DNA of 64,000 bases from G965267335 sp965267335 (GTDB lineage Bacteria > Bacteroidota > Bacteroidia > Cytophagales > JAAEPT01): positions 1,178,001 through 1,242,000 of the forward strand of contig OZ253953.1 in NCBI GenBank assembly GCA_965267335.1, in the 5' to 3' direction. The number at the start of each line of letters is the position of its first letter. Within the stretch, counting starts at the first letter, position 1. The notes under the pieces are model-generated. The model made no database searches, was not told the origin of the DNA, and saw only the letters and a program-made list of their open reading frames with translations. Shown here in pieces: positions 25,812-34,002 of this stretch. The translations under genes and the position numbers were made by a program.

Positions 25812-26801
25812 TTGGTTAAGATCGGAAACATAGAACTTGGGGACTTCCCCCTTTTACTTGCTCCCATGGAGGATGTAAGTGATCCACCTTTTCGTGCGGT
25901 GTGCAAAGACAATGGTGCTGATATGATGTACACAGAGTTTATCTCTTCAGAAGGACTCATACGGGATGCCGAAAAAAGTGTACAGAAGTTGGATATCTAT
26001 GACTATGAAAGGCCGATTGGTATTCAAATTTTTGGCGATAAAATAGACTCTATGCGTCAGGCCGCAGCCATTGCAGAAAAAGCCGGACCAGAACTAATTG
26101 ACATTAATTATGGGTGTCCGGTCAAAAAAGTAGCTTGCAAAGGGGCCGGAGCGGGTATTTTACAAGACCTTCCCAAAATGCAGGAAATGACCACGGAGAT
26201 TGTTAAGCAGGTAGACTTACCTGTCACTGTGAAAACAAGGCTGGGTTGGGATGAGAATACTATCAAAATTGTTGAGGCAGCACTACGTTTGCAGGATGCA
26301 GGAATTAAAGCCCTAACCATTCACGGGCGTACCAGAAAGCAAATGTACAAGGGTGTCGCTAACTGGGATCATATTGCCGAGGTAAAGAATCACCCCGATA
26401 TAGAAATACCCATATTTGGGAACGGTGACATTGACTCTCCCGAAAAAGCCGTAGAGTATCGCGATAAATATGGTATTGATGGGATTATGATCGGAAGGGC
26501 GGCCATCGGATATCCCTGGATTTTCAATGAGATAAAGCACTTTATGAAGACAGGGGAACACTTAGCTGCTCCTGATATTCATGAAAGAGTCAACGTATGT
26601 CTGAAGCATTTCGACTTTTCTATTGATTGGAAAGGTGATCGACAAGGTGTTTTGGAAATGAGAAGGCACTATACCAACTATTTTAGAGGGTTTCATAATT
26701 TCAAGCCGTTCAGAACCCAACTTGTTGAATCTCTTGAAGTTGATGAGATTAGAGAAATTTTAAGTAAAGTTTTGGAGCATTATACCGCTGTTGAGGTATG
26801 A
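25812..26801 (+). CDS. dusB: tRNA-dihydrouridine synthase
   Basis: A 329-residue FMN enzyme that reduces specific uridines in tRNA. The FMN-binding start LLLAPMEDVSDPPFR (14-28), the catalytic cysteine in NYGCPVKKV (C102) and the GNGDI and IMIGRAAIGYPW segments are present. Translation must start at the TTG at 25812: no in-frame ATG exists upstream, and the next ATG (residue 19) would remove the first beta strand. A TAAATTTA element at 25784-25791 could be the -7 box. It diverges from the CPBP gene. Confidence 0.92.
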   Translation: MVKIGNIELGDFPLLLAPMEDVSDPPFRAVCKDNGADMMYTEFISSEGLIRDAEKSVQKLDIYDYERPIGIQIFGDKIDSMRQAAAIAEKAGPELIDINYGCPVKKVACKGAGAGILQDLPKMQEMTTEIVKQVDLPVTVKTRLGWDENTIKIVEAALRLQDAGIKALTIHGRTRKQMYKGVANWDHIAEVKNHPDIEIPIFGNGDIDSPEKAVEYRDKYGIDGIMIGRAAIGYPWIFNEIKHFMKTGEHLAAPDIHERVNVCLKHFDFSIDWKGDRQGVLEMRRHYTNYFRGFHNFKPFRTQLVESLEVDEIREILSKVLEHYTAVEV

Positions 26802-26954
26802 TTTTTGTGCTTTTACAACTTGATCGTAAACTTAACTAACTCTCTCACGTATAAGTTATTAGTTGTGTTATGTCAATAAGCTGATTCTGCCGGGAACAAG
26901 CTTAATTTTTATTCAGGGATTTAATGTCCCCGTTAAACTGGAAAATTTGTGTAT

Positions 26955-27305
26955 ATGAAAAGAACGACTACAATTCTATTTTTATTGCTGTTATTGACTC
27001 CTTTTACCATGTTGGTGGCATCATCATCGGGTAGCAATTCAGGTATTGAAGTTACGGGTAGAATTAATATTTCAGTGTATCCCAATCCTGCTCATAACAA
27101 TCTTTTTGTGAGTTGGTATGGAAGCGAAGTGAAAGCAGAAGTGACAGTTTTTGATGCGCTGGGAGCACCTGTAACCGGGTATACTATAGAAGAGGTTGAG
27201 TCAAACACCTACAAAATTCAAATGGGCTCTGTAAAGTCAGGGGTATACTTTGTGAAAGTTACTGTCGGTAGCTATGTAAAAACCGAACGGGTTATTATCA
27301 ACTAA
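26955..27305 (+). CDS. Small secreted protein consisting of a type IX secretion sorting domain
   Basis: A 116-residue protein from the ATG at 26955. Its signal peptide (MKRTTTILFLLLLLTPFTML) is followed by a short spacer and then, from about residue 35 to the end, a Por-type C-terminal sorting domain: ISVYPNPAHNNLFVSW, then VTVFDALGAPV, and a final VKSGVYFVKVTVGSYVKTERVIIN-like ending. Such tails normally sit behind a large passenger that is exported through the type IX system. Here almost nothing lies between the signal and the tail. It could be a minimal surface peptide, a decoy or competitor for the sortase, or the remnant of a larger gene. Confidence 0.75.
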   Translation: MKRTTTILFLLLLLTPFTMLVASSSGSNSGIEVTGRINISVYPNPAHNNLFVSWYGSEVKAEVTVFDALGAPVTGYTIEEVESNTYKIQMGSVKSGVYFVKVTVGSYVKTERVIIN

Positions 27306-27308
27306 TAA

Positions 27309-27899
27309 TTAGGCTCCTTCAGCAACTACTTCTTTTACTTCAGGAACCATCCGTGTTAGGAGATTCTCAATCCCTGATTTTAGGGTTTGGGTAGAGGATG
27401 GGCATCCACTACAGGCCCCTTGTAAAAGTACCTTCACCACCCCATCATCAAAGGAATGAAAATTTATGGCACCGCCATCCTGTTCCACTGCAGGTTTCAC
27501 GTAATCCTCAAGAACAGTTTTTATTCTGGCAACAATTTCTGAATCCTCAACTTGAGGAGCTGTGTCTGTTACATCTTCTTTGACTCCTTCGAGAAATACC
27601 GGTTTTTCTTCCATAAACCAGTTTCGAATAAACTCTCTTATATGTCCTTGAACTTCGAACCAGTCAGTAGCATCGTCTTTTGTCAGAGTAATGAAATTAC
27701 TTGCCATGAAGACATTTTGTACAAAACCAAATTGTTCAAATAAAGCAACAGCCAGTGGTGAATTCTTGGCGCTTTTTACATCAGGATATTCAATCTGGAC
27801 ATTTTCCAGGATATTGAAATTCAAGACAAACTTCAATGAATTAGGATTGGGGTTAGATTCCTGATAAACGTTAATAAATTTCTTTTCCTGATTTTCCAT
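27309..27899 (-). CDS. NifU-like (Nfu) iron-sulfur carrier protein
   Basis: A 196-residue iron-sulfur cluster carrier. Residues 9-98 are the N-terminal Nfu domain (NPNPNSLKFV near 17-26), and residues 120-196 the NifU C-terminal domain with the cluster motif GACSGCP (C163, C166). Proteins of this type pass 4Fe-4S clusters to enzymes such as lipoyl synthase and aconitase; lipA and queG, both cluster enzymes, lie within 5 kb. The gene is complete and converges with the sorting-domain gene after 3 bases. Confidence 0.9.
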   Translation of the reverse strand: MENQEKKFINVYQESNPNPNSLKFVLNFNILENVQIEYPDVKSAKNSPLAVALFEQFGFVQNVFMASNFITLTKDDATDWFEVQGHIREFIRNWFMEEKPVFLEGVKEDVTDTAPQVEDSEIVARIKTVLEDYVKPAVEQDGGAINFHSFDDGVVKVLLQGACSGCPSSTQTLKSGIENLLTRMVPEVKEVVAEGA

Positions 27900-27921
27900 A
27901 ATGTAATTATAACATCAATTA

Positions 27922-29379
27922 TTAAGATTTGGTTTCGCTTTTTAGCTGACCTTCTGATCTGGCTACCATAGTTGTTACAGCAGCATCACCAGTAACATTG
28001 ACAACTGTGCGACACATATCCAACAAGCGATCAATGGGGTATATAACCATAATCCAGGCGGGATTGAGTCCGACAGATTCCAATACTATTATCAACATAA
28101 CAAGACCTGCGCTAGGTACGGCAGCAGAACCTACTGAAGCAATAACAGCGGTCACCATAATCATTAGTTGATGGGTGAGATCAAGTTCTACCATGTGCAT
28201 TTGAGCAAGAAAGACAACAGCCACGGCTTGATATAAGCTGGTTCCATCCATATTTACTGTTGCTCCAATGGGAAGAACGAAATTACTGATCTCCTTCGAG
28301 GCACCGAGTTTATTCTCCACGGTTTCAATAGTAACAGGAAGGGTTGCTGCGCTGGAGCTGGTTGAAAAAGCCACAGATTGGGCCTTTCCCATACTTTTAA
28401 AGAATTTTTTTAAACCAATTTTAGCAAACATAGAAATCAGAACAGGGTACACTATATAGGCCATTACTAATAAACCTGCCATTACCGTGAGTCCGTAAGC
28501 CAGAATTCCCTTTAAGAGTTCACCAATCACATCAGAATCAGAGCTTGAGGCTGCTGCTTCTCCCAGGGAACCCGCCATCAAGGCGAATACAAAGAATGGA
28601 GCTCCCTTCATGATAATATTGATCATTGACAAAAATATTTCGTTGGCACTGTCAATAAAATTAAGCGCAGCTGCTGACTTTTCGGGAGCCACTTGCAACG
28701 CTGCTATCCCAAAGAAAATAGCTATGAAAATTACCTGCAGCATGAATTTATTGTTTCCTAATGCCTGGAAAGCGTTTTCCGGAACAAAGTCTTCTAAAAA
28801 GCCAAGGGGACCCCGCTGCTTTTGCTCTTCTGCAGTTTGTGCTAGTTTTTGAAATTTTTCCAGATCACTGTCTTTCGTAGGATCATACCCTTCTTTGAGC
28901 TTAGCCTGAATCAATATAGCTTCCTTTTGGTAACGCTCATCTGTAAAGATTGACCAGTTGTCTTCAACTTTTTTACCCTCATTGGATGCTACCCAATTTT
29001 CATATCTGACTCGGTTAGCAATCCTTTGATCTTCATCAATAAAATTACCTGGCTTGACAATGTTGACCAAAACCAGCCCCACACTGATCGCAATAACAGT
29101 TGTAATGAGGTATAGAGCTATTGTTTTACCAGCTAGTCTCCCCAACCTTGTGGCACCCGATAAACTGGTAATGCCCTTAATCATGGAGAACAGGACTAAT
29201 GGAACAGCGATAAAGGTGAGTATGCGGATAAATATTTTACCAATGGGCTTCACGTAATCAACCAGAATCCAGGAATTACCTGAATTAATGAAGATAACGG
29301 CAACCACCATACCGGCCAGTAACCCGATTAATATTTGAACGGTTAGGGGAAGTGATTTTCCTGTTTTCTCTTCGGCCAT
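27922..29379 (-). CDS. Dicarboxylate/amino acid:cation symporter
   Basis: A 485-residue transporter of the DAACS (GltP/DctA) family, which imports glutamate, aspartate or C4 acids with protons or sodium. The serine-rich hairpin FSTSSSAATLPVT (near residue 340) and the ion site PIGATVNMDGTSLYQ (near 375) are clear. A polar insertion between early membrane segments, roughly residues 115-200, makes it longer than GltP (about 430). The gene is 22 bases downstream-spaced from nothing obvious in function; aroC lies just upstream with a 12-base gap, so the two may share a transcript. Confidence 0.88.
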   Translation of the reverse strand: MAEEKTGKSLPLTVQILIGLLAGMVVAVIFINSGNSWILVDYVKPIGKIFIRILTFIAVPLVLFSMIKGITSLSGATRLGRLAGKTIALYLITTVIAISVGLVLVNIVKPGNFIDEDQRIANRVRYENWVASNEGKKVEDNWSIFTDERYQKEAILIQAKLKEGYDPTKDSDLEKFQKLAQTAEEQKQRGPLGFLEDFVPENAFQALGNNKFMLQVIFIAIFFGIAALQVAPEKSAAALNFIDSANEIFLSMINIIMKGAPFFVFALMAGSLGEAAASSSDSDVIGELLKGILAYGLTVMAGLLVMAYIVYPVLISMFAKIGLKKFFKSMGKAQSVAFSTSSSAATLPVTIETVENKLGASKEISNFVLPIGATVNMDGTSLYQAVAVVFLAQMHMVELDLTHQLMIMVTAVIASVGSAAVPSAGLVMLIIVLESVGLNPAWIMVIYPIDRLLDMCRTVVNVTGDAAVTTMVARSEGQLKSETKS

Positions 29380-29391
29380 AACAGTTGAGTT

Positions 29392-30468
29392 TTAGTTTTG
29401 TCTTGCTTTATTCCTAAGATAGAAGTCCATTATTACCAGTGCGGACATTGCTTCAACAATGGGAACCGCCCTTGGTACTACACATGGATCGTGACGCCCT
29501 TTACCAGAAACAGTAACTTCATCACCTTTTTCATCAATACTCTGCTGATCATCCATAATGGTGGCGACTGGCTTGAAAGCTACATTGAAATATACTGTTT
29601 CTCCGTTGCTGATACCTCCCTGAATACCTCCTGAGTAATTGGTCTTAGTTCGTACTTTATCCCCCTCCATGAAAAATTCATCATTGTGCTGAGACCCATT
29701 CATCTTTACTCCTTCAAAGCCGCTACCATATTCAAAGCCCTTTACCGCATTGATGCTTAGCATGGCTTTTCCCAATTCAGCGTGCAATTTATCGAATGCT
29801 GGTTCTCCTAGCCCTACGGGCAAACCAGTAATGACTCCTGTGACAACTCCACCAATTGTATCCCTGTTTTTTCGGGTTTCATCAATAAGCGAGATCATTT
29901 GTTCCGCAACTTCATTGTCTGGGCAACGAACAATATTGCTCTCAATATTATTCAAATCTAGTTCCTCATAAGTTTTTCCTAGTTGCAGTGCCCCCACCTG
30001 ACTAACATAGGCTTTGAAATCTATGCCTAGCTTTTTGAGATAGAGCTTTGCGATTGCACCTGCAGCAACTCTGGCTGCCGTTTCGCGTGCTGAACTCCGA
30101 CCCCCACCTCTATAATCTCGCACACCGTATTTTTTTGAATAGGTATAATCTGCGTGTGAAGGGCGGTATTTATCTGCTATATGGGAATAATCCTTACTTT
30201 TTTGGTCGGTGTTCCAAATGACCATAGTCAAGGGAGTACCCGTAGTCTTACCTTCAAATTCTCCGGAAATTATTTCAAACTCGTCATCCTCCTTACGCTG
30301 AGTTGTGATTTTTGACTGTCCGGGTTTCCTCCTGGTGAGTTCTGATTGTATGAAATCAGTATCTATGTCGATTCCAGCAGGGCAGCCATCAATTGTTACT
30401 CCTATACCTTTACCGTGAGATTCTCCGAAGGTTGTTATTCTAAAAGTATGACCGTAGGTATTATCCAT
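29392..30468 (-). CDS. aroC: Chorismate synthase
   Basis: A 358-residue enzyme that makes chorismate from EPSP with reduced FMN, the last step of the shikimate pathway. The start GHTFRITTFGESHGKGIG is diagnostic. Further family segments are RYRPSHADYTYSKKYG, the arginine-rich GGGRSSARETAARVAAGAIA and the late GRHDPCVVPRAVPIVEAM. The length is standard. The 298 bp upstream (30469-30766) hold no clear gene, only an AT-rich leader region shared with the next small gene. Confidence 0.96.
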   Translation of the reverse strand: MDNTYGHTFRITTFGESHGKGIGVTIDGCPAGIDIDTDFIQSELTRRKPGQSKITTQRKEDDEFEIISGEFEGKTTGTPLTMVIWNTDQKSKDYSHIADKYRPSHADYTYSKKYGVRDYRGGGRSSARETAARVAAGAIAKLYLKKLGIDFKAYVSQVGALQLGKTYEELDLNNIESNIVRCPDNEVAEQMISLIDETRKNRDTIGGVVTGVITGLPVGLGEPAFDKLHAELGKAMLSINAVKGFEYGSGFEGVKMNGSQHNDEFFMEGDKVRTKTNYSGGIQGGISNGETVYFNVAFKPVATIMDDQQSIDEKGDEVTVSGKGRHDPCVVPRAVPIVEAMSALVIMDFYLRNKARQN

Positions 30469-30766
30469 TTATCAGCTCTTTGAACCTGAATTTAAGATCA
30501 AATTCTCTATTTCAGGCTTTAATTATTTCAAGTTCAGAGTACAAAAATCTCCATAAATTAATGCGTTTCCAAGTTTTCGCATTAAATATGATTTGACCTC
30601 TAATGTTAGGTAGATGTTAGTTCCTATTTCCTTTATATGTAAAACTCCAATTGAAACTAAAAGGAACACCTAAATGTGGATAATTTTGGGTCGATTTTGC
30701 TTCTTTTTTTGAGGTTTTTTGTTATATTAATAGATGTGTGTAAAGTGATTTAACCAGTTATTTGAT

Positions 30767-30946
30767 ATGTTGGAATTCAAAAAGAACATTCTTGAAAAAG
30801 TGAGTTTCGACCTACGCCTTTTCGAGAAAGAATTGCAGAAGGCCCAGAAATGGCTTATTAAAGAAGATGTTGAACAACTGAGAATGTGGTGTTACTCCAA
30901 ATTTCATGGGGAGCACAAGCATATTCTCGATAAATTATTTGCCTGA
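30767..30946 (+). CDS. Small conserved-looking protein (59 aa)
   Basis: A 59-residue frame begins MLEFKKNILEKVSFDLRLFE and ends HILDKLFA. It is rich in lysine and glutamate and looks like two or three amphipathic helices. It has no signal or membrane segment. The pattern resembles short helical proteins I have seen in other Cytophagales genomes, but I cannot name the family. A strong terminator overlaps its stop codon, which supports a real transcribed gene. Function unknown. Confidence 0.65.
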   Translation: MLEFKKNILEKVSFDLRLFEKELQKAQKWLIKEDVEQLRMWCYSKFHGEHKHILDKLFA

Positions 30947-30966
30947 CCAATGTCAGGCTTTTTTTT
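30941..30966. terminator. Terminator shared by the 59-aa gene and queG
   Basis: GCCTGAC (30941-30947) and GTCAGGC (30952-30958) form a 7-bp stem with a 4-base loop, followed by T residues to 30966. The stem contains the TGA stop of the small gene, and the T run overlaps the 3' end of queG on the other strand. Confidence 0.85.
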
Positions 30967-31891
30967 GCTCCATAGAAAACTGAATATTTCGTTTTAACCC
31001 CTCCAGTTTCGTTCTTTTTACAGCAGACCCTTCAAATGCTTTTTCAAATATATCTTCAGTAATTTCAAGCCAGTCCGATTTAGACAAAGATTTGAATGCT
31101 TCATTGGGCTCAAATTCGGTGATTTTATGTCCTTGTGAAAAGCGGTTCCACGGACAAACATCCTGACAGATATCGCAACCAAAGATCCAATTGTCCATTT
31201 TACCTTTAAACTCCTGTGGAATGGCTTCTTTAAGCTCAATGGTAAGATAAGATATGCATTTGCTTCCATCTACTACGTAGGGATCAGTGATTGCATCTGT
31301 CGGGCAAGCATCAATACATTTAGTACAATCCCCACAGTAGTCTTCAATTGGTCCATCGTATTCCAGCTCTAAATCGGTAATGAGCTCAGCAATGAAAAAA
31401 AAACTACCGGTCTGTTTGTTGATCAGATTGCTGTTCTTTCCTATCCACCCCAATCCACTTTTCTGGGCCCATACTTTATCCATGACGGGGGCAGAGTCTA
31501 CAAACGCCCGACCATTCACTTGTCCGATTTCTTCTTCAATGGCTTTAGTCAGTTTTTTAAGCTTCTTCTTGATGACTTTATGATAATCCCGACCGTATGC
31601 GTATTTGGAGATTTTAAACTCATCGGTGTGATGTTTTTCCTCTGGATAGTAGTTCAGTATAAAGGATATAACGGATTTTGCTCCAGGAACCAGTTTTCTT
31701 GGATCAAGGCGTTTATCAAAGTGGTTGGCCATCCAGGACATAGAACCATGGTAGTTTTTTTTCAGCCAGGCGTCTAGTTTAGGGGCTTCTTCTTCAAGAA
31801 ATTCTGCTTTGGAAATACCACAGTGCATAAACCCGAGTTCTCTGGCTTTGGATTTGATGAATTGGGTGTTTCGTGCAGTATTCGTGGACAT
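30953..31891 (-). CDS. queG: Epoxyqueuosine reductase
   Basis: A 312-residue enzyme that reduces epoxyqueuosine to queuosine in tRNA, using cobalamin and two 4Fe-4S clusters. The N-terminal part has the family DUF1730 region with HGSMSWMANHFDKRLDPRKL near residue 47. The cluster motifs are CGDCTKCIDACP (near 188) and CDICQDVCPWN (near 238). The protein lacks the C-terminal HEAT-repeat extension found in longer QueG proteins, which is a known variation. It is followed by the shared terminator. Confidence 0.93.
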   Translation of the reverse strand: MSTNTARNTQFIKSKARELGFMHCGISKAEFLEEEAPKLDAWLKKNYHGSMSWMANHFDKRLDPRKLVPGAKSVISFILNYYPEEKHHTDEFKISKYAYGRDYHKVIKKKLKKLTKAIEEEIGQVNGRAFVDSAPVMDKVWAQKSGLGWIGKNSNLINKQTGSFFFIAELITDLELEYDGPIEDYCGDCTKCIDACPTDAITDPYVVDGSKCISYLTIELKEAIPQEFKGKMDNWIFGCDICQDVCPWNRFSQGHKITEFEPNEAFKSLSKSDWLEITEDIFEKAFEGSAVKRTKLEGLKRNIQFSMEQKKA

Positions 31892-31946
31892 TGCCTTTAA
31901 GAATTATGTTCAATTCCGGGCGGGTGTATTAAGCCATATGCTTAAT

Positions 31947-32819
31947 TTAAATATGCCTCTCTGCATGGTAAGACGATCGCACCAGTGGTCCTGATTCTAC
32001 ATAATCAAATCCTTTGGAAAGACCCACCTCTTTCAGTTTGGCAAATTTATCAGGATGGATATACTCAATAACCTCATGATGGAGTTTGGTTGGCTGTAGA
32101 TACTGACCAAGTGTGAGTACGTCACAACCATGCTCTACCAGGTGGTCCATGATTTCGTAAATCTCATCATCTGTTTCCCCAAGGCCCAGCATGACACCGG
32201 TTTTTGTGCGCTTTCCGAATTCTTTTGTTCTCTTGATCTGCTCAAGACTTCGCTCGTACTTTGCTTGAGGACGCACTCTTCGGTACAATCTCTTAACGGT
32301 TTCCATATTATGAGAAACCACTTCTTGTCCAGGATTGATCATTGTGATGAGAGCGTCCCATGTACCCTTTACATCGGGGATGAGGGTTTCAATAGTTGTT
32401 TCCGGTGATAGCTTCTTGGTTAATTTTACTGTATCATGCCAAATCTGTGCGCCACGGTCCTTAAGTTCATCTCTGTTTACTGAAGTTATTACAGCATGTT
32501 TTACCTGCATTAGCATTATCGCTTCCGCAACACGCTTTGGTTCCTCATCATCATATTCAGGAGGGCGGCCGGTTGCTACAGCACAGAATGTACAGCTTCT
32601 GGTGCATACATTTCCTAGTATCATAAATGTTGCCGTACCCTCGCCCCAGCATTCACCCATATTAGGGCAGTTACCACTTTGGCAGATCGTATGTAGCTTA
32701 TGTTCATCGACTAAAGCACGTACTTTTTTGTAGTTCTCCCCAATGGGCAACTTCACCCGAAGCCAATCGGGCTTCTTTCTTCTGTTATCATCGGATGATA
32801 CAACGGGTAATTCAATCAT
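31947..32819 (-). CDS. lipA: Lipoyl synthase
   Basis: A 290-residue radical SAM enzyme that inserts sulfur into octanoyl groups. Both clusters are visible: the auxiliary cluster cysteines C46, C51 and C57 (in ICQSGNCPNMGEC) and the radical SAM motif CTRSCTFC (C72, C76, C79). The terminal segment VESGPLVRSSYHAE supplies the conserved RSSYHA motif with the cluster-ligating serine. A lipoate-dependent 2-oxoacid dehydrogenase E1 gene lies about 3.4 kb upstream, a plausible downstream user. It is a single gene with a short leader. Confidence 0.96.
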   Translation of the reverse strand: MIELPVVSSDDNRRKKPDWLRVKLPIGENYKKVRALVDEHKLHTICQSGNCPNMGECWGEGTATFMILGNVCTRSCTFCAVATGRPPEYDDEEPKRVAEAIMLMQVKHAVITSVNRDELKDRGAQIWHDTVKLTKKLSPETTIETLIPDVKGTWDALITMINPGQEVVSHNMETVKRLYRRVRPQAKYERSLEQIKRTKEFGKRTKTGVMLGLGETDDEIYEIMDHLVEHGCDVLTLGQYLQPTKLHHEVIEYIHPDKFAKLKEVGLSKGFDYVESGPLVRSSYHAERHI

Positions 32820-32867
32820 AACTACAAAATTAGGGTAAATTAAGAGAAAATTCTAACGGGTTGACTA

Positions 32868-33626
32868 CTACCACCGCTTACCGTAATAAAGTATTACATA
32901 AACCGCGGTGAAAGTGCTTTTGTTCTGAGCAAAGGCGAGTAAAGGAATATCTTGTCCATATTTTTCGAAACTAAACCCTGCTTCAATACCTGAAATGTTT
33001 TGCGACACTCTTACTTCATCTGATTCAAAGGTAGATTTTCTTCCGAATTCAAAGTTTAGACCTACTTTAAAGTTAAAGCCAACGTTTACTTTGGTTTCTC
33101 CAAAACCCTTTAGCGGAAATCCCCCGCTGAGTACTCTGTCAATAAATAATTCTTCAGAGTAAGGTACAACCTGAATATTGGTCGTACTGTCATTTGTGGA
33201 TGCATCATACTCAACGTAATATGGCTTGACTAAACCAAAAGAAGGGCCTCCAGCCACAATGGCACTTAGTCTTATACCTTCTTCCGGGTATTTTTTGAAG
33301 AGTATAAACTCTCTTCCGTATTGAGGTCTAACAACGAAAAGGTGGTTTTGCTTTCCGTAGATGAATGCTTGTCCGGTTTGAATACTTGAGGTGCGCTGCT
33401 CTTTGAGGTGTTTGACCTCTACAATGTCGAGAGAGAAGGTTTGAATACTGTTTTTGCCCATTTTTCGACCAAATCGACCAGAAATTCCACCTATTACACC
33501 TCCGTTTGTATTGAAGTTTATTCCTGCATTTAATTCATAGGAATAGGGACTGTCTTCATCTTGTGCATTACTCGATAGACTGGAGCAGGAAAAAACTATT
33601 GTCACTATTAAGAGCCTCAGTAGCAT
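32868..33626 (-). CDS. Outer membrane beta-barrel protein of unknown function
   Basis: A 252-residue protein with a signal peptide (MLLRLLIVTIVFSCSSLSSN, cleavage before Q near residue 22). The mature chain shows long alternating hydrophobic strands with glycine and aromatic residues (for example YSYELNAGINFNTNGGVIGG) and ends VILYYGKRW, consistent with an outer membrane barrel of about 10-12 strands. I do not recognise a named family. It is the last gene of the tight operon that begins with the small lipoprotein at 36141, one base after ytxJ. Confidence 0.65.
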   Translation of the reverse strand: MLLRLLIVTIVFSCSSLSSNAQDEDSPYSYELNAGINFNTNGGVIGGISGRFGRKMGKNSIQTFSLDIVEVKHLKEQRTSSIQTGQAFIYGKQNHLFVVRPQYGREFILFKKYPEEGIRLSAIVAGGPSFGLVKPYYVEYDASTNDSTTNIQVVPYSEELFIDRVLSGGFPLKGFGETKVNVGFNFKVGLNFEFGRKSTFESDEVRVSQNISGIEAGFSFEKYGQDIPLLAFAQNKSTFTAVYVILYYGKRW

Positions 33627-33627
33627 A

Positions 33628-34002
33628 TTAATCAGGGGATGCTTGACTGATTATCTGGTCATAAGAGATGTCGAAGTGCGAGCTGTTATGCACGACTTTT
33701 CCATCTTTCATCAAGATTGCCTGAGGGGATTGGTGCATTACTCCAAGTTCTGCTTCAATTGCATTAGAAACATCTCTATGGCTAAGTAAATCCAAATAAT
33801 AAGGGCTGATATTATTACTCTCGGTAGCTTTCCAGGAATGTTCAAGTCGGGAAAGGGCGGTAGAGCTAATGGAGCACCTTGTACTATGTTTAAATATTAG
33901 TACAGGGTGATCTTTACTTTCCTCAATCAGTGATTGGAGTTGTTCAATGGAACTTAATTTGTTCCATTTGAGTTCTGAAGCTTCTTTCTTTTTGAAAAAC
34001 AT
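33628..34002 (-). CDS. ytxJ: Bacilliredoxin YtxJ-like thioredoxin-fold protein
   Basis: A 124-residue protein matching the YtxJ (DUF2847) family, monothiol thioredoxin-fold proteins linked to bacillithiol. The active-site region is LIFKHSTRCSISSTA with a single cysteine, C43, where thioredoxin has CxxC. The later segment HQSPQAILMKDGKVV contains the cis-proline. bshC, the last enzyme of bacillithiol synthesis, lies 28 kb away in the same window, so the organism should make this thiol. Its ATG follows the repeat-protein stop directly, so it is part of that operon; this pairing with secreted proteins is odd. Confidence 0.85.
   Translation of the reverse strand: MFFKKKEASELKWNKLSSIEQLQSLIEESKDHPVLIFKHSTRCSISSTALSRLEHSWKATESNNISPYYLDLLSHRDVSNAIEAELGVMHQSPQAILMKDGKVVHNSSHFDISYDQIISQASPD

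Noticed and set aside
25812..25866. dusB truncated at its 5' end
   Set aside because: The TTG start restores the complete N-terminal strand and family start, so the gene is full length.
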